DNA of 49,634 nt from assembly GCF_014323665.1 (NCBI RefSeq), contig NZ_JABVEB010000035.1, positions 1 through 49,634 on the forward strand, in the 5' to 3' direction. The notes under the pieces were generated by a model. That model was given only the letters and a program-made list of their open reading frames with translations, made no database searches and had not been told where the DNA came from. The DNA is from Actinomadura sp. HBU206391. GTDB taxonomy: Bacteria; Actinomycetota; Actinomycetes; Streptosporangiales; Streptosporangiaceae. A program made the translations under genes and the position numbers. Below are positions 9,248 through 17,065 of the stretch, piece by piece (positions within the stretch are counted from its first letter, which is position 1; the number at the start of each line of letters is the position of its first letter).

Positions 9248-10516
9248 ATGCGCCGACGTTTCATCGCGGTGTCGACCGCGGTCCTGGCCTGCACAATGAG
9301 CCTTGCCCCCGCAGCCAGCGCGGATCTCAAGCAGACCAAGGTGGTGTCGACCAACCCGGCGAACACGACTCCGCATGTGCTCGACGGCACCGTCCGGGCG
9401 ATCGCCGTCGTCGGCACGAAAGTCGTGGTCGGTGGCAACTTCGAGAAAGTGCGCGAGGCCGGCACGGGCAAGCCGACGATCGCGCGGCACAACATCTTCG
9501 CCTTCGACTCGAAGACCGGGAAGGTCGACACGACCTTCAAGCCGAAGGTCGACGGCACCGTGTACGCCCTGGAGACGGGCCCGTCCAACACCGTCTACGC
9601 CGGCGGTGCGTTCGCCAACGTGAACGGCGTCGCCCTGGGGGCGCTCACCCAGCTGTCGGTGCCCGCGGGCACCGCGGTCGCCAAGTTCAAGGCGCGCGTC
9701 GGCGGCGGCCTGGTCTTCACGATGGTGCGGCGCAACACGCGCATCTACATCGGCGGCAAGTTCACCAAGGTGGCCGGCCAGGCCCGCACCGGCCTGGCCA
9801 GGATCGACGGCACCAGCGGGGCACCGGACGCCAACTTCAACCTGAGCGTGAGCATGCCGCGCGCCGGTGAGCTGAAGGTCTTCGAGCTGGCGGTGAACCC
9901 GCAGGACACCCGGCTGGTGATCAACGGAACCTTCACCATGGTCGCCGGCACCCGCCGCTACCAGATCGCCATGATCGATACCACCAAGACGCCCGCCGCG
10001 CTGACCAGCTGGTCGACGGAGCGCTACGCCTCCCCCTGCAACATCAACTCCTTCGACACCTACATGCGGGGCATGGACTTCGCCCCTGACGGTTCCTACT
10101 TCGTGGTGGTCACCACGGGCGGCCCCTTCGGCACCACGCAGCTGTGCGACAGCGCCGCCCGGTGGGAGACGAACAAGACCGGCGCCGGCCAGCAGCCGAC
10201 CTGGGTGAACTACACCGGCGGCGACACGCTCCTGTCGGTGTCGGTCACCGGGGCGGCGGTCTACGTCGCCGGCCACCAGCGCTGGCAGGACAACCCGCAG
10301 GGCAAGGACAAGGCGGGGCCGGGCGCGGTCTCGCGCGAGGGCATCGCCGCCCTCAACCCGGTCGGGGGCAAGGCCCTGGCCTGGAACCCGACCCGCTCCC
10401 GCGGACACGGCGTCGAGGCGCTCGTCGCCACGTCGACCGGACTGTGGGTCGGCAGCGACACCGACCAGCTCGGCAAGGAGTACCACGGCAGGGTCGGGTT
10501 CTTCCCGCTCTCCTGA
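9248..10516 (+). CDS. Secreted beta-propeller protein with delta-60 (DUF5122-like) repeats
   Basis: This 422-residue exported protein has a clear signal peptide (MRRRF, hydrophobic core, then cleavage after APAASA). The mature chain is built from repeats of the form GG.F..V.G: VGGNFEKV, AGGAFANVNG, IGGKFTKVAG and NGTFTMVAG. Each is followed by an Ala-x-Ile-Asp-like strand, as in delta-60/DUF5122 beta-propeller repeats. No catalytic motif is visible. ATG at 9248 is chosen because TAAGGAA precedes it by 7 bases and the signal peptide starts there. It lies inside the polysaccharide locus on the same strand as its neighbours. A role as a polymer-binding or cell-surface protein is possible but unproven. 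Confidence 0.82.
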   Translation: MRRRFIAVSTAVLACTMSLAPAASADLKQTKVVSTNPANTTPHVLDGTVRAIAVVGTKVVVGGNFEKVREAGTGKPTIARHNIFAFDSKTGKVDTTFKPKVDGTVYALETGPSNTVYAGGAFANVNGVALGALTQLSVPAGTAVAKFKARVGGGLVFTMVRRNTRIYIGGKFTKVAGQARTGLARIDGTSGAPDANFNLSVSMPRAGELKVFELAVNPQDTRLVINGTFTMVAGTRRYQIAMIDTTKTPAALTSWSTERYASPCNINSFDTYMRGMDFAPDGSYFVVVTTGGPFGTTQLCDSAARWETNKTGAGQQPTWVNYTGGDTLLSVSVTGAAVYVAGHQRWQDNPQGKDKAGPGAVSREGIAALNPVGGKALAWNPTRSRGHGVEALVATSTGLWVGSDTDQLGKEYHGRVGFFPLS

Positions 10517-10575
10517 ACCGCGACGCCCGAGCCGCGGCCGATTCAGCCGCAGCCGATCGGGCCATGACCGACGAG

Positions 10576-10603
10576 GTGGCCACCGAGTTAACTCGGTGGC
10601 CAC
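10576..10603. terminator. 28-bp perfect palindrome, probable terminator
   Basis: The arms GTGGCCACCGAGTT and AACTCGGTGGCCAC abut with no spacer, 60 bases after the beta-propeller stop codon. The hairpin would be very stable, but there is no long T run, as is common in actinomycetes. An operator for the next gene is the alternative. Confidence 0.55.
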
Positions 10604-10668
10604 TCGCGTTTCACCAGATTGTCGATCCGAGTGGCCTAGTGGTCGCGGCAAAACTATGATTCACCGCC

Positions 10669-11820
10669 ATGACTGCCCCAAGGAACCCCCGCCGATCGGC
10701 ACCGAAGAGCCGTAAGTGGCTCTGGGGAGGCATCGCCGCGGCGGGCGGGCTGGCCTGTGCACTGGCCATCGGGGTCGCCGTCGTCGATACCGGCTCGCCC
10801 AGCGCGGCCGCCGATCCCATCGAATCCGGCTCGCAGGCCGCGAACGCGCAGGACGGCAAGGGCGGCGAGCCCGCCGCGAAGCCGCGCAAGTGCACCGTCT
10901 CGGCGCTGCTCGTACCCTCGTGCGGCGCGTGGTGGGGGGTGACGCCGGGCGCGTTCAGCGGGCAGCGTCCGCAGCGGGCCCTCAGTAACTTCGAGCGGCG
11001 GACCGGCCGGACCGTCGACATCTTCCACTATTTCCACAAGGGCAAGCAGTTCTTCCCCACCCCCACCGAGATCGCCATAGCCCGCGAGCCGGGCAAGAAC
11101 CGCAAGCTGCTGCTGAACTGGAAGCCCGACGACGGCGAGTCGTGGGCCAAGGTCGCGAACGGCTCCATGGACGCGCACATCGACCAGCTGTCCGCGTACA
11201 TCAAGGCCAACTACCGCGAGCGGTTCTGGCTGGTCCTGCACCACGAGCCCGAGGAAGAGGTGAAGCTGCAGCCCGGCTCCGGCTACACCCCGGCCGACTA
11301 CAGCCGGATGTTCCGGCACGTCGTGCAGCGCTTCCGCAAGAACGGCGTGAAGAACGCGCTGTTCACGGTGGCCTACCGCGGCTACTCGAACTGGACCATC
11401 AAGCCGTGGTTCATGCAGCTCTACCCCGGCGCGGACGTCGTCGACTGGGTGGCGTTCGATCCCTATGTCAAGGGCCCGCAGACACCCGACTTCGCTTCGC
11501 TCATCGACAAGGCCGCGCCGCTCGAGCACGACCAGGGCTACCCCGGCTTCTACACCTGGTCGCAGACCCGAATGCCCGGGAAGCCGTTGATGATCGCTGA
11601 ATGGGGGATTCTGAACGACAAGACCACCCCCGAGGAACGGGTCGCCTTCTTCCGCAGCGTGGGCAGCCAGATCAAGGACTTCCCGCGGCTCAAGGCGCTG
11701 GTGTACTTCGAGGCGCCGCACGGCGGCCTTGGCGACTCGCAGGTCCACACCGACCCGGCCACCCTGAGGGCCTTCCGTCAGCTGAGCCGCCAACGGGACT
11801 TCAGGCCTACGGCGAGGTGA
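10669..11820 (+). CDS. GH26-like glycoside hydrolase, membrane-anchored or secreted
   Basis: This 383-residue protein has a basic N-terminus, a hydrophobic segment at about residues 18-40, an Ala/Gly-rich linker and a (beta/alpha)8-type hydrolase domain resembling family GH26 (beta-mannanase-like). The likely acid/base Glu is in LHHEPEEE and the likely nucleophile Glu in MIAEWGI, with the conserved VAFDPYV strand between. GH26 members cleave beta-linked mannans, glucans or xylans; the substrate here is unknown. It is one of three GH26-like proteins in the locus. A lyase or editing role on the locus's own polymer is the natural inference. A hairpin follows the gene. Confidence 0.75.
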   Translation: MTAPRNPRRSAPKSRKWLWGGIAAAGGLACALAIGVAVVDTGSPSAAADPIESGSQAANAQDGKGGEPAAKPRKCTVSALLVPSCGAWWGVTPGAFSGQRPQRALSNFERRTGRTVDIFHYFHKGKQFFPTPTEIAIAREPGKNRKLLLNWKPDDGESWAKVANGSMDAHIDQLSAYIKANYRERFWLVLHHEPEEEVKLQPGSGYTPADYSRMFRHVVQRFRKNGVKNALFTVAYRGYSNWTIKPWFMQLYPGADVVDWVAFDPYVKGPQTPDFASLIDKAAPLEHDQGYPGFYTWSQTRMPGKPLMIAEWGILNDKTTPEERVAFFRSVGSQIKDFPRLKALVYFEAPHGGLGDSQVHTDPATLRAFRQLSRQRDFRPTAR

Positions 11821-11831
11821 CGCGATGGGGC

Positions 11832-11881
11832 CGGCCCTCCGCCCTCTGCGGCGCGGTGAGACCGGCTCCGGCGGAGGGCCG
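11832..11881 (+). terminator. Stem-loop after the first GH26-like gene
   Basis: Perfect 12-bp arms CGGCCCTCCGCC (11832-11843) and GGCGGAGGGCCG (11870-11881) enclose a 26-base loop. The hairpin begins 12 bases after the stop codon and has no T tract. The 220-base gap before the next gene contains nothing else I recognise. Confidence 0.5.
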
Positions 11882-12041
11882 ACCGGCCCAGGGCGACCCC
11901 GGGCCGGTCGGGCTGGCGGTACAGTTCGCCCGGCGGACGGCCATCTTGGGCGGCGGCCTTCCACGCCGCCGCACCGGCCAGCGCACCACGGCGTTGCGGC
12001 ACTGACGAGCCCCTCGCGGCACAGAGACGGGGATCCGGATT

Positions 12042-13433
12042 GTGACTGCCACGACACCCGCGATCGTGCGACCGACCCCGCCGGTCATTCCGGCGGCGCC
12101 ACCGGGACGGCGGGCGCGGTCACGCGCGGGCTGGCCGCTCACCGTCGTCTTCCTCGGTTTCCCGCTGTGGTGGGTGCTGGGCCTGGGAGCGCTGATCTTC
12201 ATGATCATGGCGCTGCCCATGGCGGTGTTCCTCTACCGCAGGCGCGCGACCCTCGTGGTCCCCCGTGGCTTCGGCGCCTGGCTGCTGTTCCTGTTCTGGG
12301 CCCTGCTCGGGGTGGCGGTGCTGTGGGCCGACGCCCCCGGAGCGGTGCCGGGCGGCGGCGGGGTCAACCGCATGCTCGTCTTCGGCTGGCGGATGACCTG
12401 GTACCTGTCGTGCACGATCGCCCTGCTGTACGTCGGCAACCTGCGTGAGGACGAGCTGCCCAGCGACCGGATCGGCCGGCTGCTCGGCTACATGTTCGTC
12501 GTCACGACCGCCGGCGGGCTGCTCGGCTCGTTCTTCCCCCAGCTGCAGCTGACCTCGCTGATGGAGATGGTGCTGCCGCAGGGCCTCGCCACCAACGACT
12601 TCCTGAGGGACGCGATCCATCCCAAGACCGCCACGATGGAGACCATCACGGGGGTCATGCAGGCCCGTCCGATGGCCCCCTTCGCCTACGCCAACACCTG
12701 GGGCGCGGCCTACGCGTTCTTCCTGCCGTATTTCGGCATCACCTGGATCGTGCGAGGCGACAAGTGGCGGCGGCTGGCCGCCGGCCCGATCCTGCTGGTC
12801 TCGCTGTGGCCGGTCGTCTACTCACTCGACCGCGGGCTGTGGGTCGCGCTCGGGCTCATCGCCGCCTTCGTCATCCTCAAAATGATCCTCTGGCGAGGCG
12901 GCCGGGCGATCGCCTGGACCCTGGTGGTCCTCACCGTGGGCGGGGTCGTCGCCGCCGCCTCGCCGCTGCCCGGTCTCATCGAGAAGCGGCTGGACAACCC
13001 GCACAGCAACAACCGCAGATACCTGCTCACCGAGCAGACCGTGCGCAGCACGCTGGCCGGCTCGCCCGTCGTCGGGTTCGGCACGACCCGCAACGTCCAG
13101 GGCAACCTCGTCACGCTGGGCGGCGGCAGCCGTCCCGACTGCAAGGCGTGCGGCGCCCCGCCGCTCGGCACCCAGGGCCACCTGTGGTTGTTGATCTTTG
13201 CGAACGGTCTCGTCGGAGCGGCCGCGTTCCTGTTCTTCTTCGCCATACGATTTGTACGACATTGGCGGGATAGATCGGCCTACGGCATGGCTGGTTGCTG
13301 TGCCCTGCTGTCCTTCGCCCTGTTCACGCTCATCTATGACCTCGTGGAGGTACCGCTGTACACCGTGATGATCGCGGTCGCGCTGATGTGGCGGGCGCAG
13401 CGCGACACCCTCAAGAGCCGGGTGCCGCGATGA
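12042..13433 (+). CDS. Wzy/O-antigen-ligase-like polysaccharide polymerase
   Basis: This 463-residue polytopic membrane protein has about 10-12 hydrophobic segments and a large extracellular loop in its second half that includes RRYLLTEQTVRS and the segment GSPVVGFGTTRN. The topology and the loop resemble the Wzy_C/O-antigen ligase family, which joins lipid-linked oligosaccharide units outside the membrane. Cysteines in the C-terminal loop (CKAC) are unusual. GTG at 12042 is preceded by GGGGATCCGGA. The stop overlaps the next start by ATGA, so the two are translationally coupled. Ligase and polymerase cannot be told apart from sequence; the presence of wzx- and wzz-like genes favours polymerase. 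Confidence 0.8.
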   Translation: MTATTPAIVRPTPPVIPAAPPGRRARSRAGWPLTVVFLGFPLWWVLGLGALIFMIMALPMAVFLYRRRATLVVPRGFGAWLLFLFWALLGVAVLWADAPGAVPGGGGVNRMLVFGWRMTWYLSCTIALLYVGNLREDELPSDRIGRLLGYMFVVTTAGGLLGSFFPQLQLTSLMEMVLPQGLATNDFLRDAIHPKTATMETITGVMQARPMAPFAYANTWGAAYAFFLPYFGITWIVRGDKWRRLAAGPILLVSLWPVVYSLDRGLWVALGLIAAFVILKMILWRGGRAIAWTLVVLTVGGVVAAASPLPGLIEKRLDNPHSNNRRYLLTEQTVRSTLAGSPVVGFGTTRNVQGNLVTLGGGSRPDCKACGAPPLGTQGHLWLLIFANGLVGAAAFLFFFAIRFVRHWRDRSAYGMAGCCALLSFALFTLIYDLVEVPLYTVMIAVALMWRAQRDTLKSRVPR

Positions 13434-14620
13434 CCGCGGACGGCTGGCTCGAGACGGTGGAGGCGCTGTGGCCGGGCGCACGGGTCGACGTCGTGAGCCC
13501 GGGCACGCGGGGCGCGCAGGCCACGCAGCGGGAGTTCGCGTTCCTGCCGGACGCCGACCGGCCGCGGCTGCTGCTGCCGGGGAGCCCCCGGGCGGCGGCC
13601 ACCGCGCTGCGCCGCTACAGCCATGACCTGACTATCCCGCAGCGGGTGTCGCGCAGCCTGACCGCCACCGCGATGCGCACCGGGCTGCCGCAGCGGACGC
13701 TGCGCGACCGGCTCCGCGTGGTCGAGGACGGCGAGGGCGGGTCCATCGAGGACCGGCTCGGCGGCCTGCTCGGCGAGGCGGTGGTCGTGAGCGTGGGCCT
13801 CGGCACCGCGCGGGCCAACCGCAAACCGATCCTGCACGTCCTCAGCCCTTCGGGCCGTCCCCTCGCGTTCGTGAAGGTGGGCGACACCGAGACCGCCCGC
13901 GATCTGATCACTCAGGAGGCGGCCGCGCTGGAGTTCCTGGCCGGCGTCCCGCTGGAGCGCGTCGCAGTGCCCCGGGTGCTGCACCACGGACCGTGGAACG
14001 GCATGACCCTGCTGGTGCTCTCGCCCCTGCCGACGAGCGCGCGCGGCTGGCGTCCCCGCCGCAACGTCCCGATCGAGGCGATGAGAGAGGTGTTCGCGGC
14101 CGCCGGGGTGACGAGCGGTCCGCTCGCCGACAGCGGTTTCCTGGCGCGCCTGCGCGAGGTCCCGTCGCGGGTGTCCGATCCCGAACAGGCCGGCCGGCTG
14201 GACGCCGTGATCGAGCGAGTCGGCCGCGCGTACGGCGGCCAGACGCTGCGGTTCGGCGCCTGGCATGGCGACTGGACGCCATGGAACATGGCGTGGCACC
14301 GCGGCAAGGTGCAGTTGTGGGACTGGGAACGGTTCGCCCGCGACGTTCCGGCCGGGCTCGACCTGCTGCACTGCCGCCTTCAGGAGGCGATGCGCTCGGC
14401 CGGCGAGCAGCCGTACACCTCGTGGCCCGCCGGCAGCGTGCGTACCCTCACCGAGGTCGGGGTGACCGGCCGCGACGCCGCGGCCACCCTCGAGCTCTAC
14501 TTCGTCGAACTGTGCTGCCGCTATCTGCTCGCAGCCCAGGGACCCATCGGCGCACCCCTGCGCACCCAGGCCGAGCGCCTGCTCACACTGCTCCAGATGA
14601 ACGCGGGGAGAAGCTCATGA
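13430..14620 (+). CDS. APH-fold (aminoglycoside-phosphotransferase-like) kinase
   Basis: This 396-residue soluble protein has the catalytic motifs of the choline/aminoglycoside kinase fold: HGDWTPWNM near residue 279 (catalytic-loop HxD...N) and WDWERF near residue 298 (metal-binding Asp). An N-terminal region of about 120 residues does not match this fold. A weak LAFVKVGDTETA segment could supply the ATP-binding Lys. The start ATG overlaps the wzy-like stop and its own stop overlaps the sulfotransferase start, both as ATGA. The gene is therefore tightly coupled to polymerisation and sulfation genes. A sugar or polymer-precursor phosphorylation role is inferred; antibiotic resistance is unlikely in this context. 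Confidence 0.75.
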   Translation: MTADGWLETVEALWPGARVDVVSPGTRGAQATQREFAFLPDADRPRLLLPGSPRAAATALRRYSHDLTIPQRVSRSLTATAMRTGLPQRTLRDRLRVVEDGEGGSIEDRLGGLLGEAVVVSVGLGTARANRKPILHVLSPSGRPLAFVKVGDTETARDLITQEAAALEFLAGVPLERVAVPRVLHHGPWNGMTLLVLSPLPTSARGWRPRRNVPIEAMREVFAAAGVTSGPLADSGFLARLREVPSRVSDPEQAGRLDAVIERVGRAYGGQTLRFGAWHGDWTPWNMAWHRGKVQLWDWERFARDVPAGLDLLHCRLQEAMRSAGEQPYTSWPAGSVRTLTEVGVTGRDAAATLELYFVELCCRYLLAAQGPIGAPLRTQAERLLTLLQMNAGRSS

Positions 14621-15486
14621 TCACGCGACGCGACGCGCCGCAGTGGGTGAAGGAGGCCGGCCGGGCGGCCAGCCGCAACGCCGGCCGGCTCACCTCGGGC
14701 GCGCGGATGCTGCCCGACTTCCTGCTGGTGGGCACGCAGCGTGGGGGCACCACGTCGCTGTTCCGGTCACTGGCCGAGCACCCCGGTGTCGTCACGCCGA
14801 ACTTCCACAAGGGCGTTCACTACTTCGACGTCAACTACCACCGCGGGCAGGGCTGGTACCAAGGCCACTTCCCGGTCCGGGCGGTGGCGCGGCGGCGGGC
14901 GACCGGCGACGGCGGGGGCCCGCTGGCCTTCGAGTCGGCCGGCTACTACATGCACCACCCACTGGCGCCCCAGCGCATCGCACGCGACCTGCCGGAGGTG
15001 AGGCTGCTCGCGATCCTGCGCGACCCCGTCGAGCGCGCCTACTCGGCGCACAAGCACGAACTGGCCCGGGGCTTCGAGACCGAGTCGTTCGAACGGGCCC
15101 TCGAGCTCGAGCCCGAGCGGCTCGCCGGCGAGGTCGACCGGATCCGCGCCGAGCCCGGCTACACCAGCCACAGCCACCGGCACCACTCCTACGTCGACCG
15201 CGGCCAGTACGTCGAGCAGTTGGAGGCGCTCTTCGAGCGGTTCCCCCGCGAGCGGGTGCTCGTCGTCTTCGCCGAGGACTTCTTCGGCGAGCCCGAGCCC
15301 TGCTACGACCGGGTCGTGGACTTCCTCGGGCTGGCGCGCTGGCGGCCCGCGGCGTTCGAGCGGCACAACGCCCGGCCCCGCTCGCCCATGCCCGAGGATC
15401 TGCGCAAGCGCCTCACCGAGCACTTCGAGCCGTACGACGAGAGGCTCACCACGCTGCTCGGCGAGGTCCCGGCCTGGCGGCGGTGA
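14617..15486 (+). CDS. PAPS-dependent sulfotransferase, heparan-sulfate-type
   Basis: This 289-residue enzyme should transfer sulfate from PAPS to a carbohydrate. The 5'-phosphosulfate loop is VGTQRGGTTSLFR (residues 38-50) and the 3'-phosphate motif is ILRDPVERAYS (residues 133-143). The block HKGVHYFDVNY...WY...FP is characteristic of heparan-sulfate sulfotransferase relatives, which supports a polysaccharide acceptor. Two family positions differ: Arg replaces the usual Lys in the PAPS loop, and Gly replaces the usual Glu in K-E-x-H-[FY]-F-D. There is no signal peptide or membrane segment, so it should act in the cytoplasm. GGGGAG precedes the ATG, which overlaps the kinase stop. Confidence 0.88.
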   Translation: MITRRDAPQWVKEAGRAASRNAGRLTSGARMLPDFLLVGTQRGGTTSLFRSLAEHPGVVTPNFHKGVHYFDVNYHRGQGWYQGHFPVRAVARRRATGDGGGPLAFESAGYYMHHPLAPQRIARDLPEVRLLAILRDPVERAYSAHKHELARGFETESFERALELEPERLAGEVDRIRAEPGYTSHSHRHHSYVDRGQYVEQLEALFERFPRERVLVVFAEDFFGEPEPCYDRVVDFLGLARWRPAAFERHNARPRSPMPEDLRKRLTEHFEPYDERLTTLLGEVPAWRR

Positions 15487-15493
15487 TCCAGGA

Positions 15494-16963
15494 ATGACCG
15501 ATCGCGCCGGAGCGCGTACGTCCACCGCCCCGAGAGCGGGGCCGGACGCCGTGCCCTTCGGCCGCTACGGAGCGTTCCTGCGGCGCAACGGAGCGATCGT
15601 CGTCCTGGCACTGATCCTCGGTGTCTCGGCGGGCGCGCTGCGCACCGCGTTCACCGATCGGACCTACACCTCCACCGTCGAGATCTTCGCACCGGCCGTC
15701 GCGCTGCACTCCGGCGCGAGCGTGACCGCGATCCTGCCCGCGACGCCCGCGACCGGCGACCAGGATCCGCCGAGTGAGTCGACCATGGACACCGAGGCTC
15801 AGCTGGCCCTGTCCGAGAAGGCGCTCGCCCCGCTCGCGAAGGTACGGGGCTTCCCGGCCGACCGCGTGGCGCTGAGGAAGCGCATCACCGTCACCGTGCC
15901 GGCCTACACCCGAGTGCTGACCCTCCAGGTCCGTGCGGCCGACGCGAAGACGGCGCGGGACGGCGCACGCGCGCTGACGAGGAGCTACCTGGCTCTGCGC
16001 AAGGAGATCATCGCCGGCATCCAGGCACGCAACCGCCAGGCCGTGGCGCGGAACCTGTCGCTGCTCCGGGCGGAGCTGCACGCCATCGACGGAAAGCCCA
16101 CCGACATCGCCCGGCTGACCGCCCGCGGCAGGCGACAGGTGATCACCAAGCAGATCGGTGTGATGCAGAGGCAACTGGCGCAGACCGAGGACAGGACCCT
16201 GCAGTCCGGCGAGGTCGTGAACAGCCCTGAGGTGCCGCTGCGCGCCGACGACAGCCGCGGCGACGTGGGACTGAGCACCGGGCTGGGCGTCGGGCTGCTC
16301 GCCGGCCTGCTGCTCGGCCTGATCCAGGACCGGCGGCCCCGGCGCATCCGTACCGCCGCCGACGTGCGGCGCGTGGGCGCGCTGCCCGTGCTCGCCGAGG
16401 CGCGCGACCGGCCGGACCTGCTGCGCGACGCCTGCCGGAGACTGCGCAACATCATCCACGAGGAACAGGCCACCACGGTGCTGCTCACCGGCGTCGCCGA
16501 GGCTCCCACCGAGCAGGTGGCGCGCATGCTGGCCTCGGTCTGCGCCCTGGGCGGCACGTCGACGATGCTTCTGCGAGTCGGCGTCGACGCGGACGAGAAC
16601 GTGGTCGCCGGGCCCGCCGCCGGTGTGAACGGTGCGAACGGCGCCGTCGAGTCCCACCGCGGGGCCGACGCGACCGAGGGCGTCACCGTGCGCACGATCC
16701 CCTCCGGCGGCGACAGGCAGCTCTCGGCGGCCGTGCGCAAGGCCCGGCGCGAATCCGACCTGGTCGTGATCACCGGCCCTCCACTGCACAGCTCCGACAC
16801 GGCGACGTTCGCGACGATCTGCGACCTCACCTTCCTCACGGTGGAGCTCGGCCGCGTCTCCGCCGACGAGCTGATCTGGAACACCACCTATCTGGCCTAC
16901 ACCGCGGCGCCGGCCAGGGGACTCGTTCTCATCGACCCGGCGAACCAGCGGAGGCGATCGTGA
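15494..16963 (+). CDS. Wzz-like chain-length protein with a kinase-like domain lacking a P-loop (copy 1)
   Basis: This 489-residue protein has a first membrane helix at about residues 33-50, a periplasm-facing region with helices typical of polysaccharide co-polymerases, and a second helix near 255-275 (GLSTGLGVGLLAGLLLGL). The cytoplasmic C-terminal domain is shaped like a bacterial tyrosine kinase. Where that family has Walker A, this one reads LLTGVAEAPTEQVARM with no GK[ST], and there is no C-terminal tyrosine cluster. A Walker-B-like strand (DLVVITGPPL) remains. It probably helps set polymer length or supports export rather than phosphorylating. It starts 8 bases after the sulfotransferase stop. 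Confidence 0.8.
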   Translation: MTDRAGARTSTAPRAGPDAVPFGRYGAFLRRNGAIVVLALILGVSAGALRTAFTDRTYTSTVEIFAPAVALHSGASVTAILPATPATGDQDPPSESTMDTEAQLALSEKALAPLAKVRGFPADRVALRKRITVTVPAYTRVLTLQVRAADAKTARDGARALTRSYLALRKEIIAGIQARNRQAVARNLSLLRAELHAIDGKPTDIARLTARGRRQVITKQIGVMQRQLAQTEDRTLQSGEVVNSPEVPLRADDSRGDVGLSTGLGVGLLAGLLLGLIQDRRPRRIRTAADVRRVGALPVLAEARDRPDLLRDACRRLRNIIHEEQATTVLLTGVAEAPTEQVARMLASVCALGGTSTMLLRVGVDADENVVAGPAAGVNGANGAVESHRGADATEGVTVRTIPSGGDRQLSAAVRKARRESDLVVITGPPLHSSDTATFATICDLTFLTVELGRVSADELIWNTTYLAYTAAPARGLVLIDPANQRRRS

Positions 16964-16964
16964 A

Positions 16965-16984
16965 CCGGGCCCGACCGGGCCCGG
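16965..16984 (+). terminator. Strong hairpin between the two wzz-like genes
   Basis: The arms CCGGGCCC and GGGCCCGG form an 8-bp perfect GC stem with a 4-base loop, starting 2 bases after the copy 1 stop codon. It could lower expression of the downstream genes or protect the upstream mRNA end. A 7-base direct repeat structure of CCGGGCCC every 10 bases produces it. Confidence 0.45.
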
Positions 16985-17065
16985 CGGCGGGCCCACTCCA
17001 GATAACCTGCTGGGAAGCAGGTGACCCTTGCGGTTTCACCGTCGAGCACCCAGAGGGGACCCAAC

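Noticed and set aside
13430..14620. Aminoglycoside resistance gene
   Set aside because: The APH fold is present, but overlaps with polymerase and sulfotransferase genes argue for a role in polymer synthesis.
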